A model generated the notes under the pieces. That model did not search any database, was not told the DNA's origin, and saw only the letters and a program-made list of their open reading frames with translations. From positions 1,570,001-1,634,000 of the forward strand of contig OW203737.1 of assembly GCA_934045075.1 (NCBI GenBank): a stretch of 64,000 bases of DNA. Reading direction: 5' to 3'. Positions within the stretch are counted from its first letter, which is position 1; every line of letters begins with the position of its first letter. The translations under genes were made by a program, and so were the position numbers. This document shows, in pieces, positions 28,312-37,988 of the stretch. Origin of the DNA: Yponomeuta sedellus. Its lineage: Eukaryota > Arthropoda > Insecta > Lepidoptera > Yponomeutidae.

Positions 28312-28490
28312 TGAAATGAAATGAAAAGTTTTTATTCAAAGTAGCGCAGAAACTGCGGCTTAATGAACGTTGCAATTCAAACTAGGTGTCCATTTCAAAA
28401 TCTGAATCATTTTGGAGAAAAAATGGTCTTTTCAAAGTCTTTAATTAACATAGTTTATATGATTATCATAAAACATATAACTCATGTTTG
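28312..28490 (-). mobile_element. LINE-A 3' end
   Basis: TTTTTATTCAAAGTAGCGCA, GAAACTGCGGCTTAATGAAC, TGTCCATTTCAAAATCTGAA, with an AAATG tail start at 28314. Confidence 0.75.
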
Positions 28491-28870
28491 GTAGTCAAAA
28501 CTAAAAAAACCGACAAATTAAATTCGAAGCCATAATTGTTTACATTGCGAAGAAGCATTATTTAGAGCCATTTTATTAAAACTGATTTTTGTTATTTTGA
28601 AGTGCTTTTAGATAGGTCCCAAAAACTAATATAATTATTCTATAAAAAAATAAACAGAAACATCATTTTTCATAGTGACCACGTTTTACATTGAAATAAA
28701 AATGTTAATAAGTTTTAATCACTCCCGGCCTTCGTCCGAGCCAACGGCTTGAATTTAATTTTGCCGCCCATCGGAAGGCGGGATAGAAATACAAAGACAG
28801 AAGCTTTAAAATATATAACTTATATTTCATTATAGTTAACTAACCTTTGGTTAACTAACATTTACAACGA
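28491..28870. other. Unassigned stretch
   Basis: No feature recognised. CCTTCGTCCGAGCCAACGG near 28730 may be an old repeat edge. Confidence 0.3.
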
Positions 28871-29212
28871 AGCGTTCGTGGCCTAATGTAACCGAGTGAT
28901 TGGAATCAATCACAAGGGTTAAGCGATAGGCGCGATCAGGTACTGGAAGGGTGAACATCCCGCGACTACCGCTAGTAGCATTTTTTCCGAGCGCTTCTGT
29001 ACTTCGCAAACCACGTTAAGTGGTTGCTGCCGGCTGTCATGTCTTGGGAGTCGTTAAGCCATGTCAGAGGCCTTATGGGCGGCTTGTGTTAACTTCTGAT
29101 AGTTAGGCCCGCCGCTGTCTATCAATCCTCCACCAACCGTATGGCCTAACCTTCCTGCGATGCAGGAAGAGATCCGTGCCCCGGCAGTGGGGACATAGAA
29201 ATGGTTGATACC
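28871..29212 (+). mobile_element. SINE-F7, with 5S-like head
   Basis: CGTTCGTGGCCTAATGTAAC, GGTTAAGCGATAGGCGCGAT then CAGGTACTGGAAGGGTGA (5S-like), followed by the standard body and GGGGACATAGAAATGGTTGA. Confidence 0.85.
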
Positions 29213-29325
29213 ATCCAAATAACATTTGAAAATTCAAAAATAAATCAGGCACGAAATATTAAATAAAAGGTTGAAGAGAAAATAAATATAACACATGCAG
29301 AAACAAGCGTAACGAATCGTTATCG

Positions 29326-29690
29326 TTATCAACCCTTGTATGTCCCCACTGCTGGGGCACGGGACTCTTCCTACCCCGCAGGAAGGTTAGGCCATACTCC
29401 ACCACGGGGGCCAAGTCCGGGTTGGTGGAGGATTGTAAGACAGTGGCGGGCCTTACTGTCAGAAGTTATCAAGCCGCCCATAAGGCCTCCGACATGGCTT
29501 AACGACTACCATTACATGACAGCCGGCACCAACGGCTTAACGTGCCTTGCGAAGCACGGAAGCGCTCGGAAAAATGCCACTAGCGGTAGTCACGGAACGC
29601 TCACCCATCCCGTACCTGACCGCGCCTGTTGTTGCTTAACCAAGTGATTGATTCCAATCACTCGGTTCGCCTAGGCCACGAGCGCGTAAC
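29326..29690 (-). mobile_element. SINE-F8, best-preserved copy
   Basis: On the minus strand: CGTGGCCTAGGCGAACC, GAGTGATTGGAATCAATCAC, TTGGTTAAGCAACAACAGGC, GCGGTCAGGTACGGGATGGG, then GCGCTTCCGTGCTTCGCAAG, GTCATGTAATGGTAGTCG, GGCGGCTTGATAACTTCTGA, CCAACCCGGACTTGGCCCCC, GCCCCAGCAGTGGGGACAT, AAGGGTTGATAACGATAACG. The TTAAGC...GGCGCGGTCAG.TAC..GATGGGTGA arrangement is that of the 5S internal promoter. It faces copy F7 across 113 bp. Confidence 0.92.
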
Positions 29691-30170
29691 GAATGCACAC
29701 TAAAAAAATATAACACTTTTTAACAAATACAACGCTGTTGTTGCTGCAAGAGATTGCCCAAAAGACGGCAAATTGCCCAAAATTTGCCTTCGTTTGGGCT
29801 CTCTCCAAAGGTAAATTGACGACCAAAATATGCCCGTCCGGACTTGGAATGGAGCTATCCGAATATTTTTTCGTTCTAACTTTACTCTACCCTTTTTTAC
29901 CGTACCCTACTCTACCATACTCTACTCTATTATATTCTATTCTAAACGACACAGCCTCATCATAGGAACCAGTTTAAAGTTGAAGCCTTCTGCAAATACT
30001 TAATCAGCATAATCCATCGCGTAATTCTGAAGCTCAACCTCATGAACTTCAAATTAAAAGTTTTATATTGGAAACAGCACTTCTGAAGGTTTTAGGCCGA
30101 AATTACAATCAAGTTGTCAGTGTAACATTGAGTTTGCAGGGGTTTCCGCGCTTTGGAACCCGTTTCTCTA
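29691..30170. other. Unassigned stretch with CTCTAC-rich tract
   Basis: A pyrimidine-rich ACTCTACCATACTCTACTC-like run ends in TTCTATTCTA at 29940, similar to a LINE tail (compare 2390). The rest is unassigned. Confidence 0.35.
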
Positions 30171-30179
30171 AAGGGGTTA

Positions 30180-30290
30180 TTTCACTATCTACCATAAATT
30201 TTGGAATGCGTCTACCATAAATTTATATCAGTATCTACCATAAATTTTGGAATGCGTCTACCATAAATTGGGGTATCTATGAACACCAAT
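30180..30290 (+). repeat. 46-bp direct duplication, CTACCATAAATT motif
   Basis: TATCTACCATAAATTTTGGA then ATGCGTCTACCATAAATT occurs twice (about 30186 and 30232), so CTACCATAAATT appears four times. Confidence 0.85.
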
Positions 30291-30795
30291 TAATGTGTAA
30301 AAAAAAAGTTTGATCCATACATTTTGTTGAAGTATCTACAAAGTTCAAAGTTACCCAACTTGACTGTACCTGATATAGCGCTAACGCGTTTCCGTGGGAT
30401 AATTCCTAACGCTGGCACAGCCGCGGGTTAAAAATAGAATAGAATAAACTTAAGCAATAGATACAAAGGTATTTTCTTCCATCAATGTGACATCACCTTG
30501 ACCTTAGCAAGGTGAAGGGTCAAATTACAGACCTAAATTGAAAATTTAGTGAAACAGTTCATAAGGGTTGAGCGACCCTCTAAGTCCCAGTACGACCTCG
30601 TCTCAACTGTGAATTTCACGACGAATTTTACGAAAAACGAAATCCTGAAAAGATTTTCCATTAAAGCGTCTAGGCATTGTACTGATGGATTCAAGTACCT
30701 AGAAAACATTGCTAATTAAAACAATAATGAGGCATAATGATAGAAATGGTAAGTCCAGTCCATAGGTTTTGATATGGCCTATAAACCCGTATAAA
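30291..30795. other. Unassigned stretch
   Basis: AATAGAATAGAATAAACTTA at 30436 resembles a minus-strand LINE tail. Nothing else recognised. Confidence 0.3.
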
Positions 30796-30799
30796 CTAG

Positions 30800-31015
30800 A
30801 GCGGTGGTAGCGCAGCGGTAGGCTTCTCAATCGAGAGGTCGTAGGTTAGAACCCCGGCTTGTATGTATTATGCGTACATAATATGTGAAGTTATAGTAGA
30901 AATACCATGCATTAACGCTGAGGAAAAACATCGTGAGGAAATCTGAAAGACCGAGGTGTTGAAAAACCTCAGCTCTTCAAATTGCGGGGGGAACGCGGCG
31001 TGATTAAACTGATGC
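30800..31015 (+). mobile_element. SINE-D, head and 5' half
   Basis: AGCGGTGGTAGCGCAGCGGT, TCTCAATCGAGAGGTCG, AGAACCCCGGCTTG, AATACCATGCATTAACG, AAAACATCGTGAGGAAATC, CTCAGCTCTTCAAATTGC. Confidence 0.75.
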
Positions 31016-31019
31016 TTAT

Positions 31020-31218
31020 ATTATTTTTAATTCATTAACCCGTGCTAAGTACAACTTTAAAAAACCTATTTAGAGGCTAAAAATTCCACTCATGCCGGGA
31101 TTCGAACCAGCGACCTCTGGTTATCCGTGCCAGCGCTCTTCCAACTGAGCTAAGGGGCGACTCACCGGCATCAGTGAAATTTCGAACCTCTTTACAATAC
31201 TCTCTGTATTACGTACAG
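31020..31218 (-). mobile_element. SINE-S1k
   Basis: TTCATTAACCCGTGCTAAGT, ACCTATTTAGAGGCTAAAAA, GCCGGGATTCGAACC, CAACTGAGCTAAGGGG, CTCTCTGTATTACGTACAG: minus-strand S1. Confidence 0.88.
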
Positions 31219-31221
31219 CCT

Positions 31222-31430
31222 TTATTACACGACCTTTACGTACAGGCACATCCATTGCTTCTAGCCCCACACTAAGATACCCTGTGCCATGGAAACCAGA
31301 AACAGCGATATTACAAACCTGTAACACATCCAAGACTTGGGGGTTTGGTCCCCAGCCGGGGTTCGAACCCGGGACCTCTCGCGTGGTAGGGAGATGTGCT
31401 ACCGCTACGCCACAGAGGTCGCCAAACAAT
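31222..31430 (-). mobile_element. SINE-B1, Gly-tRNA-like head
   Basis: Minus strand: GACCTCTGTGGCGTAGCGGT, CCACGCGAGAGGTCCC, GGGTTCGAACCCCGGC, then GTCTTGGATGTGTTACAGG, GTTTCTGGTTTCCATGGCAC, AGGGTATCTTAGTGTGGGGC. Abuts the 5' edge of SINE-S1k. Confidence 0.88.
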
Positions 31431-32027
31431 ACCTATTCGGATACACAATTCCAATATCCGAGCTCCGACCGCGACCTGTTTCAGAGTCCGCGAGTGAATA
31501 ACCTCGACTGTAAATTATATTTCATAGGGCATTGGGTCTTTATTACCGTGACATTTATAACAGAAATAGGCCCAATAAAACCACCATTTAGCCCTGTTTA
31601 TTCGGGGGGTGGGCTCGGCGGGTGGACTGCACCCCGCTGGTCATTTGAATGGGTAGTAATGATATTGGGTGACGAAATGGTCTCACTTTGATCATATTAG
31701 TTAATTAATGATTCATTTCACTAACAGCGCTACTAGACTCACGTTTTGCGAGCCATTTGAAAGTGACACGATAGCGATTTTGCGGCGAGCATGCCGCGAC
31801 GATCCCGCAGCGACGATGCAGGCAGTCAGTAGTAAATACGAGTAGTAAGTAGTAATTGATTGATCTCATGTGAACACTACAACTGGCTTTGTTACTTGGG
31901 ATACGTAGCAAGCGAAAGCAGATACAAGTCACTCCGAGAGGATTCATTCTCAAGGAATTGTGAAGGATAGAGCAATCTATGTGTTCTGTATAACGTAAAG
32001 ATTTCATGGATTTTGCAGCCTGTTGCA
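31431..32027. other. Unassigned stretch, 600 bp
   Basis: No repeat match. A frame on the plus strand to 31691 and one on the minus strand to 32076 have no recognisable protein content. Confidence 0.35.
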
Positions 32028-32115
32028 GATAGATAGATAGAGAACACTTTATTGTACATAAAAAGGGAAATAACACAGATATTTTTTAACCTAAGAGTAC
32101 AGACGATTATAGAAT
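32028..32115 (-). mobile_element. LINE-G 3' end
   Basis: AGATAGATAGATAGAGAACA then CTTTATTGTACATAAAAAGG and TAACACAGATATTTTTTAAC, TAAGAGTACAGACG, the usual minus-strand LINE-G order. Confidence 0.75.
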
Positions 32116-32252
32116 ATGAATATTATAGAATGGACGATTATATGAACGATGTACTGCCCTTAGTACTAAGCCAATTCCTCTGCGATTAAATTGTTTGTCC
32201 ATTGGTGGCGCTAATTAGCATCCCGAAGCGTCTTAAAGCGTCCACCGTTCGT

Positions 32253-32417
32253 TCTTGGGATGTATTAGCAACGGGGAAGTTAAAAAGTACCTGGAACCGG
32301 CGTGCCTGCGTGCAACGACTTATGAACGTTGATGAGGCGAAGATCTGTCAGGATCGTGGCAAGTGGCAGTCCCTGGTCTCTGCCTACCGTTCTGGGATTC
32401 AGGCGTTTGATTTCTGA
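32253..32417 (+). pseudogene. Endonuclease-RT LINE, last 52 codons
   Basis: Reads VLATGKLKSTWNRRACVQRL, MNVDEAKICQDRGKWQSLVS, AYRSGIQA, almost the C-terminus seen at 18457-18603. Its upstream border adjoins MITE-L-like sequence (GGTGGCGCTAATTAGCATCC at about 32205). Confidence 0.8.
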
Positions 32418-32639
32418 ATCCAACCAGGGCCCCATTTTCGTACCTGCGTGTGGAAAATAGTTTCTTTGTCTAACTTCTCCAAAAACGTATTTCATTCGTC
32501 TCACATTCACAGGTCGGCCTATGATATTTACATAAGAAAGAAAGGCTCAAAATCAGGCCCTAGGCTGAACCGAACCACCACTCAACAGAAAATCTAGAAT
32601 TCATGCCGCAAGATCGAGTTTAGAATACCTTTCCCTTTT
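32418..32639. other. Unassigned stretch
   Basis: Nothing recognised. Confidence 0.3.
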
Positions 32640-32775
32640 TTATTTACACGCAATGCAGCTAGAGATCGCTTTTAGCGATAAGACCGCCAATTGTATACGG
32701 CAATAGCTAAGATGTGTAAGCCTTTTTATGTATTTTTTTGGTGTGTACAATAAAGAGTTCTTATCTAATCTACGT
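32640..32775 (+). mobile_element. LINE-G 3' end
   Basis: AGAGATCGCTTTTAGCGATA then AGACCGCCAATTGTATACGG and GTGTACAATAAAGAGTTCTT. Plus-orientation counterpart of 50695-50850. Confidence 0.75.
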
Positions 32776-32803
32776 CGTACTTTTAAATGTTTACAGATGT
32801 ATT

Positions 32804-33006
32804 ATATACCGACGGCCTCAGTGGCGCAGCGGTAGTGCAACTGCCTACCATGCAAGAGGTCCCGGGTTCGATCCCGGCTGGGGATAAAAAAAACCCAGGT
32901 CTTGGATGTTTACATGTTTGCGATGCCGTTGTTTCTGGTTCCACGACACAGGGTATCCTAGTGTGGGGCCAGAAGCAATATATGTGCCTGTATGTAAATG
33001 TTAAAT
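32804..33006 (+). mobile_element. SINE-B2
   Basis: GGCCTCAGTGGCGCAGCGGT, CCTACCATGCAAGAGGTCCC, GGGTTCGATCCCGGC, GTCTTGGATGTTTACATG, GTTTCTGGTTCCACGACAC, AGGGTATCCTAGTGTGGGGC, ATGTGCCTGTATGTAAATG, followed by ATGTTATGTTATG tail variants. Confidence 0.9.
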
Positions 33007-33146
33007 GTTATGTTATGTATTTCTGTTGCCGCTATAACAACAAATTCTAAAAAGAAATGGTCTTATACAGAAACGTGATTTTTTTTGCCGTTTATTGCTT
33101 GATGTTAATAACGGGGACAAGTAGGTGTCTAATTGTATAGATGGTA

Positions 33147-33248
33147 TCAACCCTTTGTATGTCCCCACTGCTGGGGCACGGGTCTCTTCTTGCATCGTAG
33201 GAAGGTGAGGACATACTCCTCCACGGGGGCCAAGTCCGGGTTGGATAT
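33147..33248 (-). mobile_element. SINE-F9, 3' end only
   Basis: TATCAACCCTTTGTATGTCC, CCACTGCTGGGGCACGGGTC, CCACGGGGGCCAAGTCCGGG. The rest is missing. Confidence 0.8.
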
Positions 33249-33274
33249 CAAGGCGACCAACTGTGACCATTATT

Positions 33275-33505
33275 TTCAGAACCTAGAGTCTAGAACCTAG
33301 AATCAACAACCAAGGACTTTAGTCACTTTCCGCTAAAAACGGCCGTTTTCGACTAAAGTTATAATCTACTGATCATAGGTAAGTAAGTAAGTTCTAAAAA
33401 TAGTTATCACATTTGTTAAGATTTGTTCACTTTTAGATAAAAACAAATTATGATTTTTTTCCATTGATGGCGCTAGTTGGCGCCCCGAAACGCCTTAACG
33501 TAACT
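33275..33505. repeat. Repeat L, copy 1
   Basis: CTAGAGTCTAGAACCTAGAA, CGCTAAAAACGGCCGTTTTC, TGTTAAGATTTGTTCACTTT, TTCCATTGATGGCGCTAG, CGCCCCGAAACGCCTTA recur at 58985-59215 in the same order. The first half is partly palindromic around ACGGCCGT. Confidence 0.7.
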
Positions 33506-33707
33506 TTTTAGAATGCACGTAGACAAAGATTGATGACGTCATGTCGACTTCACAAAACGGAGCGATGTTTACAACATGCGTCGGATATGTTTCTCAACTA
33601 CAACTGTTGAAACAATCCGTCAGTATGTCCGTCAATCGAGCTATCTGAGCTTTGAGTCTACTAAACAGACAATTCACCATCACGAATTATTATTAACTCT
33701 CCTCATC

Positions 33708-33870
33708 GTCATGTCAAAGGCCTTAGGGCGGCTTGAAAACTTCTGACAGTAAGACCAGCCACTAGTCTAACAAGCCTCCACCAATCCGGAGTTGACCCCT
33801 GTGGTGGAGTATGGCCTAACCTTCCTGCGACAAAGGAATTCACCTTTGCCCCGGCAGTGGATTAATACCG
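33708..33870 (+). mobile_element. SINE-F10, 3' half
   Basis: ATGTCAAAGGCCTTAGGGCG, TTCTGACAGTAAGACC, CCTCCACCAATCCGGAG, TGGAGTATGGCCTAACCTTC, TTGCCCCGGCAGTGG. Confidence 0.8.
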
Positions 33871-34059
33871 TCGTTTGTGCTACTGCCCTGATGTTTTTTT
33901 TACGTTTCTGCAATCAATTTTCCAAACTCTAGAGTAAATAATGTTTATGTATTTCATATTTGTTTATTGTTATGTTATATATTATTCCCCGACTATTAAA
34001 AAAAATAATATATAAAATTGATATAATTAGTAAATTTTATATTGTTTAATATTGCACTA

Positions 34060-34172
34060 CCTGCTAATTTTGTCTCCAAAAATTAAGTTAGCTGGTAGAT
34101 AATGCTAACTAGCATTAAGCTCGCCTATGTGCAAAATTTTTATGCGATAAAGAATTTTAATAATAATAATAA
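34060..34172 (+). mobile_element. LINE 3' end with AAT tail
   Basis: GTTAGCTGGTAGATAATGCT, GCATTAAGCTCGCCTATGTG then TTATGCGATAAAGAATTTTA and ATAATAATAATAA, a jockey/CR1-type LINE terminus with slippage tail. Confidence 0.5.
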
Positions 34173-34226
34173 TTTAATCAATGCAGTTATGTACAATTGA
34201 AAAAAAATTACATGGACCCTGTAGGG

Positions 34227-34612
34227 GTACAGTCTGTTAGCTTTTATAATATACTTCGGGCTCTAGTAAAGGCTTCGGTTGTCACCAAAAGCTCACGAGT
34301 ATAATACTACTTCCTGCTCTGTATAAAACTTTTATTTACTATTTTGAGAGAGAGAGAGAGAGAGAGAGAGACATTTATTTGAAGCCACAAAGATACAATA
34401 TACATAACACACATAACGATATTAAATAATACAGACAAATAAGAAAAGAATGAACAAAGAAAAATATTATATAACAAAGAATACTTGAAAATAATATTTG
34501 AAAAGGTACGTAAAGTTACAAATAACAATACGAAATAAACCTTACCTTATTGCAATATAATCGGTTTTTGATTGCTCGGCCGAGGTATATTCTAAAAGCT
34601 AACAGACTGTAC
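34227..34612. mobile_element. MITE-P2 with a nested LINE 3' end
   Basis: GTACAGTCTGTTAGCTTTTA at 34227-34246 is mirrored by TAAAAGCTAACAGACTGTAC at 34593-34612. The next inner blocks (ATACTTCGGGC / GGCCGAGGTATAT) also mirror. An insert at about 34341-34545 (GA repeat, then ACATTTATTTGAAGCCACAA, minus-strand LINE tail) splits it. Confidence 0.8.
34341..34545 (-). mobile_element. LINE 3' end with GA tail, nested in MITE-P2
   Basis: GAGAGAGAGAGAGAGAGAGA then GACATTTATTTGAAGCCACA is a minus-strand retroposon terminus. A relative lies at 54155-54215 (ATACATTTATTTATAGCTAC). Confidence 0.5.
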
Positions 34613-34721
34613 ATCTATCATTTCGCCAGAAGATGGCGAGGGGGGACACTAATCTACGAGTACTACTACTGTGATAAACATTGCAGCTAAAAGCTTCATA
34701 TTTCGCCAACGGATCCCTAAA

Positions 34722-34915
34722 TCGGCCTCTGTGGCATAGCGGTAGCGCGTCTGCCTACCATGCAAGAGGTCCCGGGTTCGAATCCCGGCGGGGAACAAAA
34801 AAAAAGCCCAGGTCTTGGATGTTTACATGTTTGTGTTGACGTTGTTTCTGGTTCCTACGGCACAGGGTATCCTAGTGTGGGGCAGAAGCAATGTATGTGC
34901 TTGTATGTAAATGTA
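34722..34915 (+). mobile_element. SINE-B3
   Basis: GGCCTCTGTGGCATAGCGGT, CTGCCTACCATGCAAGAGGT, CCCGGGTTCGAATCCCGG, CAGGTCTTGGATGTTTACAT, GTTTCTGGTTCCTACGGCAC, AGGGTATCCTAGTGTGGGGC. Confidence 0.92.
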
Positions 34916-35478
34916 AATCACAGAAATAGTTTTTTTACCTTAACAAATTTTCCAAACGACTAATCTAACGATACCCCACACTGTGGTGTAGCTGAGAAAA
35001 AAAACGTCTTCCTTATTTTGATGCAGGGGAGGAACGGTAAAGAAAACAAAGTTTTGTGATTTTTTCCTACATACAGCTTTGTCGGCTTACCTAAAATTGT
35101 ATTGTATATCTATGCCAAATTTTAGATCTCTATTACTCATCATCTTAGTGCTAAGCCGCTGACGAACAGACAGACAGACAACGAAACAAACATGCCAACT
35201 ATAAAGGTTATTGCTTGTTGACTACAGAACCCTAGAATGTAGTCTGTGAATCATATGGTTTTAAAAGGACTTAGAAATATTATTCTGAGTGTTCAGTTGT
35301 TGATAAGATTACCAACGGCATAGTGTAAAACAAATTTGAACACTTTGAATGTAAACTAAGGAAAATATTACCGTAACGCCAGCCTTAATTACGAGTATAG
35401 TCCCAGGTGAATTAATAGGGTCACGGAAAGGTAAATTTGGTTGTTCCTCACGTTAAAGCCGTGAACACGCGTCATATA
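34916..35478. other. Unassigned stretch
   Basis: GAACAGACAGACAGACAACG ... CTACAGAACCCTAGAA at 35165-35235 recalls the right end of MITE-I. No other feature. Confidence 0.35.
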
Positions 35479-36032
35479 TCTATAGTATAAAAATGAATCC
35501 CCGAATGTGTTGGTAAGCGCAAATCTGGAGAGCAGCTGAACCGATTTCGTTAATTCTTTTTTTAATATTCCCTGAAGTACGAGGATGGTTCTTACGGAGG
35601 GAAAAATAAAAAAAAAAAAATAACCGTCGCGACGGTTAGGCGGTACTAAGTTCGCTAGGTCAACTAGTCTATAATATAAAAATGAATCGCTGAATGTGTT
35701 GGTGAGCGCAAATCTCGAGAACAGCTGAACCAATTTCACTAATTCGTTTTTTAGAATATTCCTTGAAGTGCGAGAATGGTTCTTACGGAGAGAAAAATAT
35801 AAAAAATAATGTATCGATGTTAGGCGGTACGACGTTCGCTGGGTCAGCTAGTATAATATAAAAAATAATCGCTGAATGTGTTGGTAAGCGCATATCTCGA
35901 GAGCAGCTGAACCGATTTCACTAATTCTTTTTAAGAATATTCCTTGAAGTACGAGGATGGTTCTTACGGAGAGAAAAATAAAAATAAAAGAATCGACTGT
36001 TAGGCGGTACGAAGTTCGCTGGGTCAGCAAGT
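35479..36032 (+). mobile_element. Three short Helitrons head to tail
   Basis: Units 35479-35668, 35669-35852 and 35853-36032 each read ATAAAAATGAATC-like start, GAATGTGTTGGTAAGCGCA, GAGCAGCTGAACCGATTTC, GTACGAGGATGGTTCTTACG, GTTAGGCGGTACGA, TTCGCTGGGTCAGCTAGT. CTAGT ends unit 1 and 2, CAAGT unit 3. Each next unit starts directly after the previous terminus. No Rep/helicase coding, so mobilised in trans if at all. Confidence 0.85.
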
Positions 36033-36104
36033 TATATATAGTTACGAGTATGAAGCCTATAAATTTTTATATATTTATGAAGCCTATAAAGCAGCGCACA
36101 TGAT

Positions 36105-36310
36105 TTCTTTCAGAGAGAGAGAGTAAGGGCTTAATTCCCTTAACACCTCCGATACTGAGGTTTCCTCAAGGTGTTTTCCTTTAAATTTGCAAGTGAAAGT
36201 GCTACTTTAATTTCATAAATGTACATAAGTTACAAAATGAAGTACATGCCCAGGTTTGAACCTACGACCTCCCGATTGAGAAGCCGGTGTTCCACCGCCT
36301 CACTACCAAA
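36105..36310 (-). mobile_element. SINE-D, near full length
   Basis: AGAGAGTAAGGGCTTAATTC, CCGATACTGAGGTTTCCTC, AGTGCTACTTTAATTTCATA, ACATAAGTTACAAAATGAA, box B complement GGTTTGAACCTACGACC, CCGATTGAGAAGCCGG, CCACCGCCTCACTACCA. Confidence 0.7.
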
Positions 36311-36394
36311 ATAATAAATGAAAATAAATATTATATCAAAATTATTTCTCTTTTTAGTGGTGTAGCGTTTTAAAGTCGGTTTTTATTTTTCAAT

Positions 36395-36618
36395 TATTTT
36401 TTTTATTAATAAGGCCGTCAGTACCTTTTCACATGCACCCGGCCGTCGTCCGGTCGCCGGGCCGGGTAAAGTAGGTATGAGCTGCAATGACAGCTTTCAC
36501 ATGCACATCGACCGGCCGGCGACCGGAGCTCATACATTACTACTTCACCCGGCCTGGCGACCGGACGGCGGCCGGGTGCATGTGAAAAGGCACTGACGGC
36601 CTTATTAATAAAAAAAAA
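36395..36618. mobile_element. MITE-V, long fold-back with GC-rich arms
   Basis: Left arm 36395-36480 and right arm about 36535-36618 are near-complements: TTTATTAATAAGGCCGTCAG, TTTTCACATGCACCCGGCC, CCGGTCGCCGGGCCGGGT on the left, mirrored on the right. The middle (GACAGCTTTCACATGCACAT) is a further partial repeat. Without TIR boundaries flanked by a clear target duplication the superfamily is open. A half copy lies at 41885-42005. Confidence 0.85.
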
Positions 36619-36967
36619 TTAGGCTTCAGGTCAAACCCGAATAGGTAGCAATCCTATGTACATACAAAACACAAATAAATCGACCAAAGTAGTTATTTTC
36701 GGCGCGCCTCCGGCCGTCTGGTCAAGGCTTAACTCCCAACAATAACGTAATTGGATCCCTGTTCAACATTACTTATTTATTTTGCAAGCCCTCCTTTTAC
36801 TCTGTAAATTATAAAGTGGTTTAAAAAAGGGCCTTATTTTTAGAGGGTATTTGGGGAGAAGTAGGCTATTTGGATGTTAATTTCATTGCAGTAATAGATA
36901 CATTGTGCTGAGAATGTCCTTTTGCCGTTTCTGTTGAAAGGGAAAGTTTTGGGATGACTGAATAAAT

Positions 36968-37740
36968 CTTTTTTAATACAATTGCTCAAAAGGTGGCGTA
37001 TTGCAGGGACGTATAGCGTGCGGGAGGTGGGCTATTACACACTCGTGCTTTTTTTTACCTTTCCCGCACTAGTTGCGTTCTCTTTCCCAACTGTCAAAAT
37101 AATGTCTATTAAAAAAACCAACCATGAAGCTTTTACGAAAAAAATCATAGAATGTGTATTTTTCCTTTTGTCAAATATAGTTGGAACCACTGTCAAACTC
37201 CGTGCACTGCTCTATGGTTTATCAGAAAACCACAGATAATAGACCGAATTTGTCAGTTATTGCTACAGAACAGAGTTATTGTTATGATTCACATTCATGA
37301 TTTGAAATAAATTATGATTCATGCCAATACGTATATTTCTAAAAAGAAGCTACTAATTTGTTTCATTACTTTATTAATAGGTATTTTTTTCATTTCATCT
37401 CATTAAATTTCATTTTCATTTCATATCAATAAAAAAATTCTACTGAAGACTTCGCTGTATGGGCATAGTTCCCTTTGCCTACTAGAATGGGTGAAGAAAA
37501 AAAATCTCTGCTTATATTCTTTTACGGTTGGCGCCATTTTCCAAATAATTTTATTTTAATAAATTGCTTATTTTTTTCGCAACTGTATTAAAAATAGTCG
37601 TTCAGTACACGTGCGGAACCGTCATTGCAACTTGTTCCGACTGTCAACCCTCCCCTTCGGCTGCGCCTCGGCTCGGGTAGACATTTGTCGGAACTCTTTG
37701 CAATGACCGCCTTTCCGCACTCGTAATGAAATATACTATT
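36968..37740. mobile_element. Repeat W1, structured MITE-like element
   Basis: Shares with 57947-58540 the blocks CTCAAAAGGTGGCGTATTGC, AAACCAACCATGAAGCTTTT, ATACGTATATTTCTAAAAAG, TTGGCGCCATTTTCCAAATA, GTCGTTCAGTACACGTGCGG and more. TTTTTAATACAATTGC at the left is mirrored by GCAACTGTATTAAAAA at about 37579-37594. The right part forms a stem GTCATTGCAACTTGTTCCGA / TCGGAACTCTTTGCAATGAC around a loop with CCTTCGGCTGCGCCTCGGC. No transposase. Confidence 0.75.
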
Positions 37741-37988
37741 CTACACCGCCTGCGGTCGAATGGTAGAAAAATATGTACAAAATATGTATGTATTGTACAT
37801 TTACTTTTAGTGCCATAAAAGTTTTAATAAATAAATGTGGAAGTGTTTACTTTTGGAATTAGTTAAGTTATGAAAATGTAATTTTTTTTTTTCATTTAGC
37901 TACAAAACCTTTAGTATAATCAATATTTATCACTGAACTAATGACTTGTTTTAGTATGAAATAAGATTACCTAATGTTATTAGGAATC
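37741..37988. other. Unassigned AT-rich stretch
   Basis: Nothing recognised. Confidence 0.3.

Noticed and set aside
29336..29647. 103-residue and similar frames in SINE-F copies (also 45468-45782, 12610-12945)
   Set aside because: The same frame recurs in several SINE-F copies because the SINE body is conserved, not because it codes; each ends at random points and lacks a promoter or start context.
31284..31691. 135-residue plus-strand frame
   Set aside because: Starts in antisense SINE-B and runs into unassigned DNA without family motifs.
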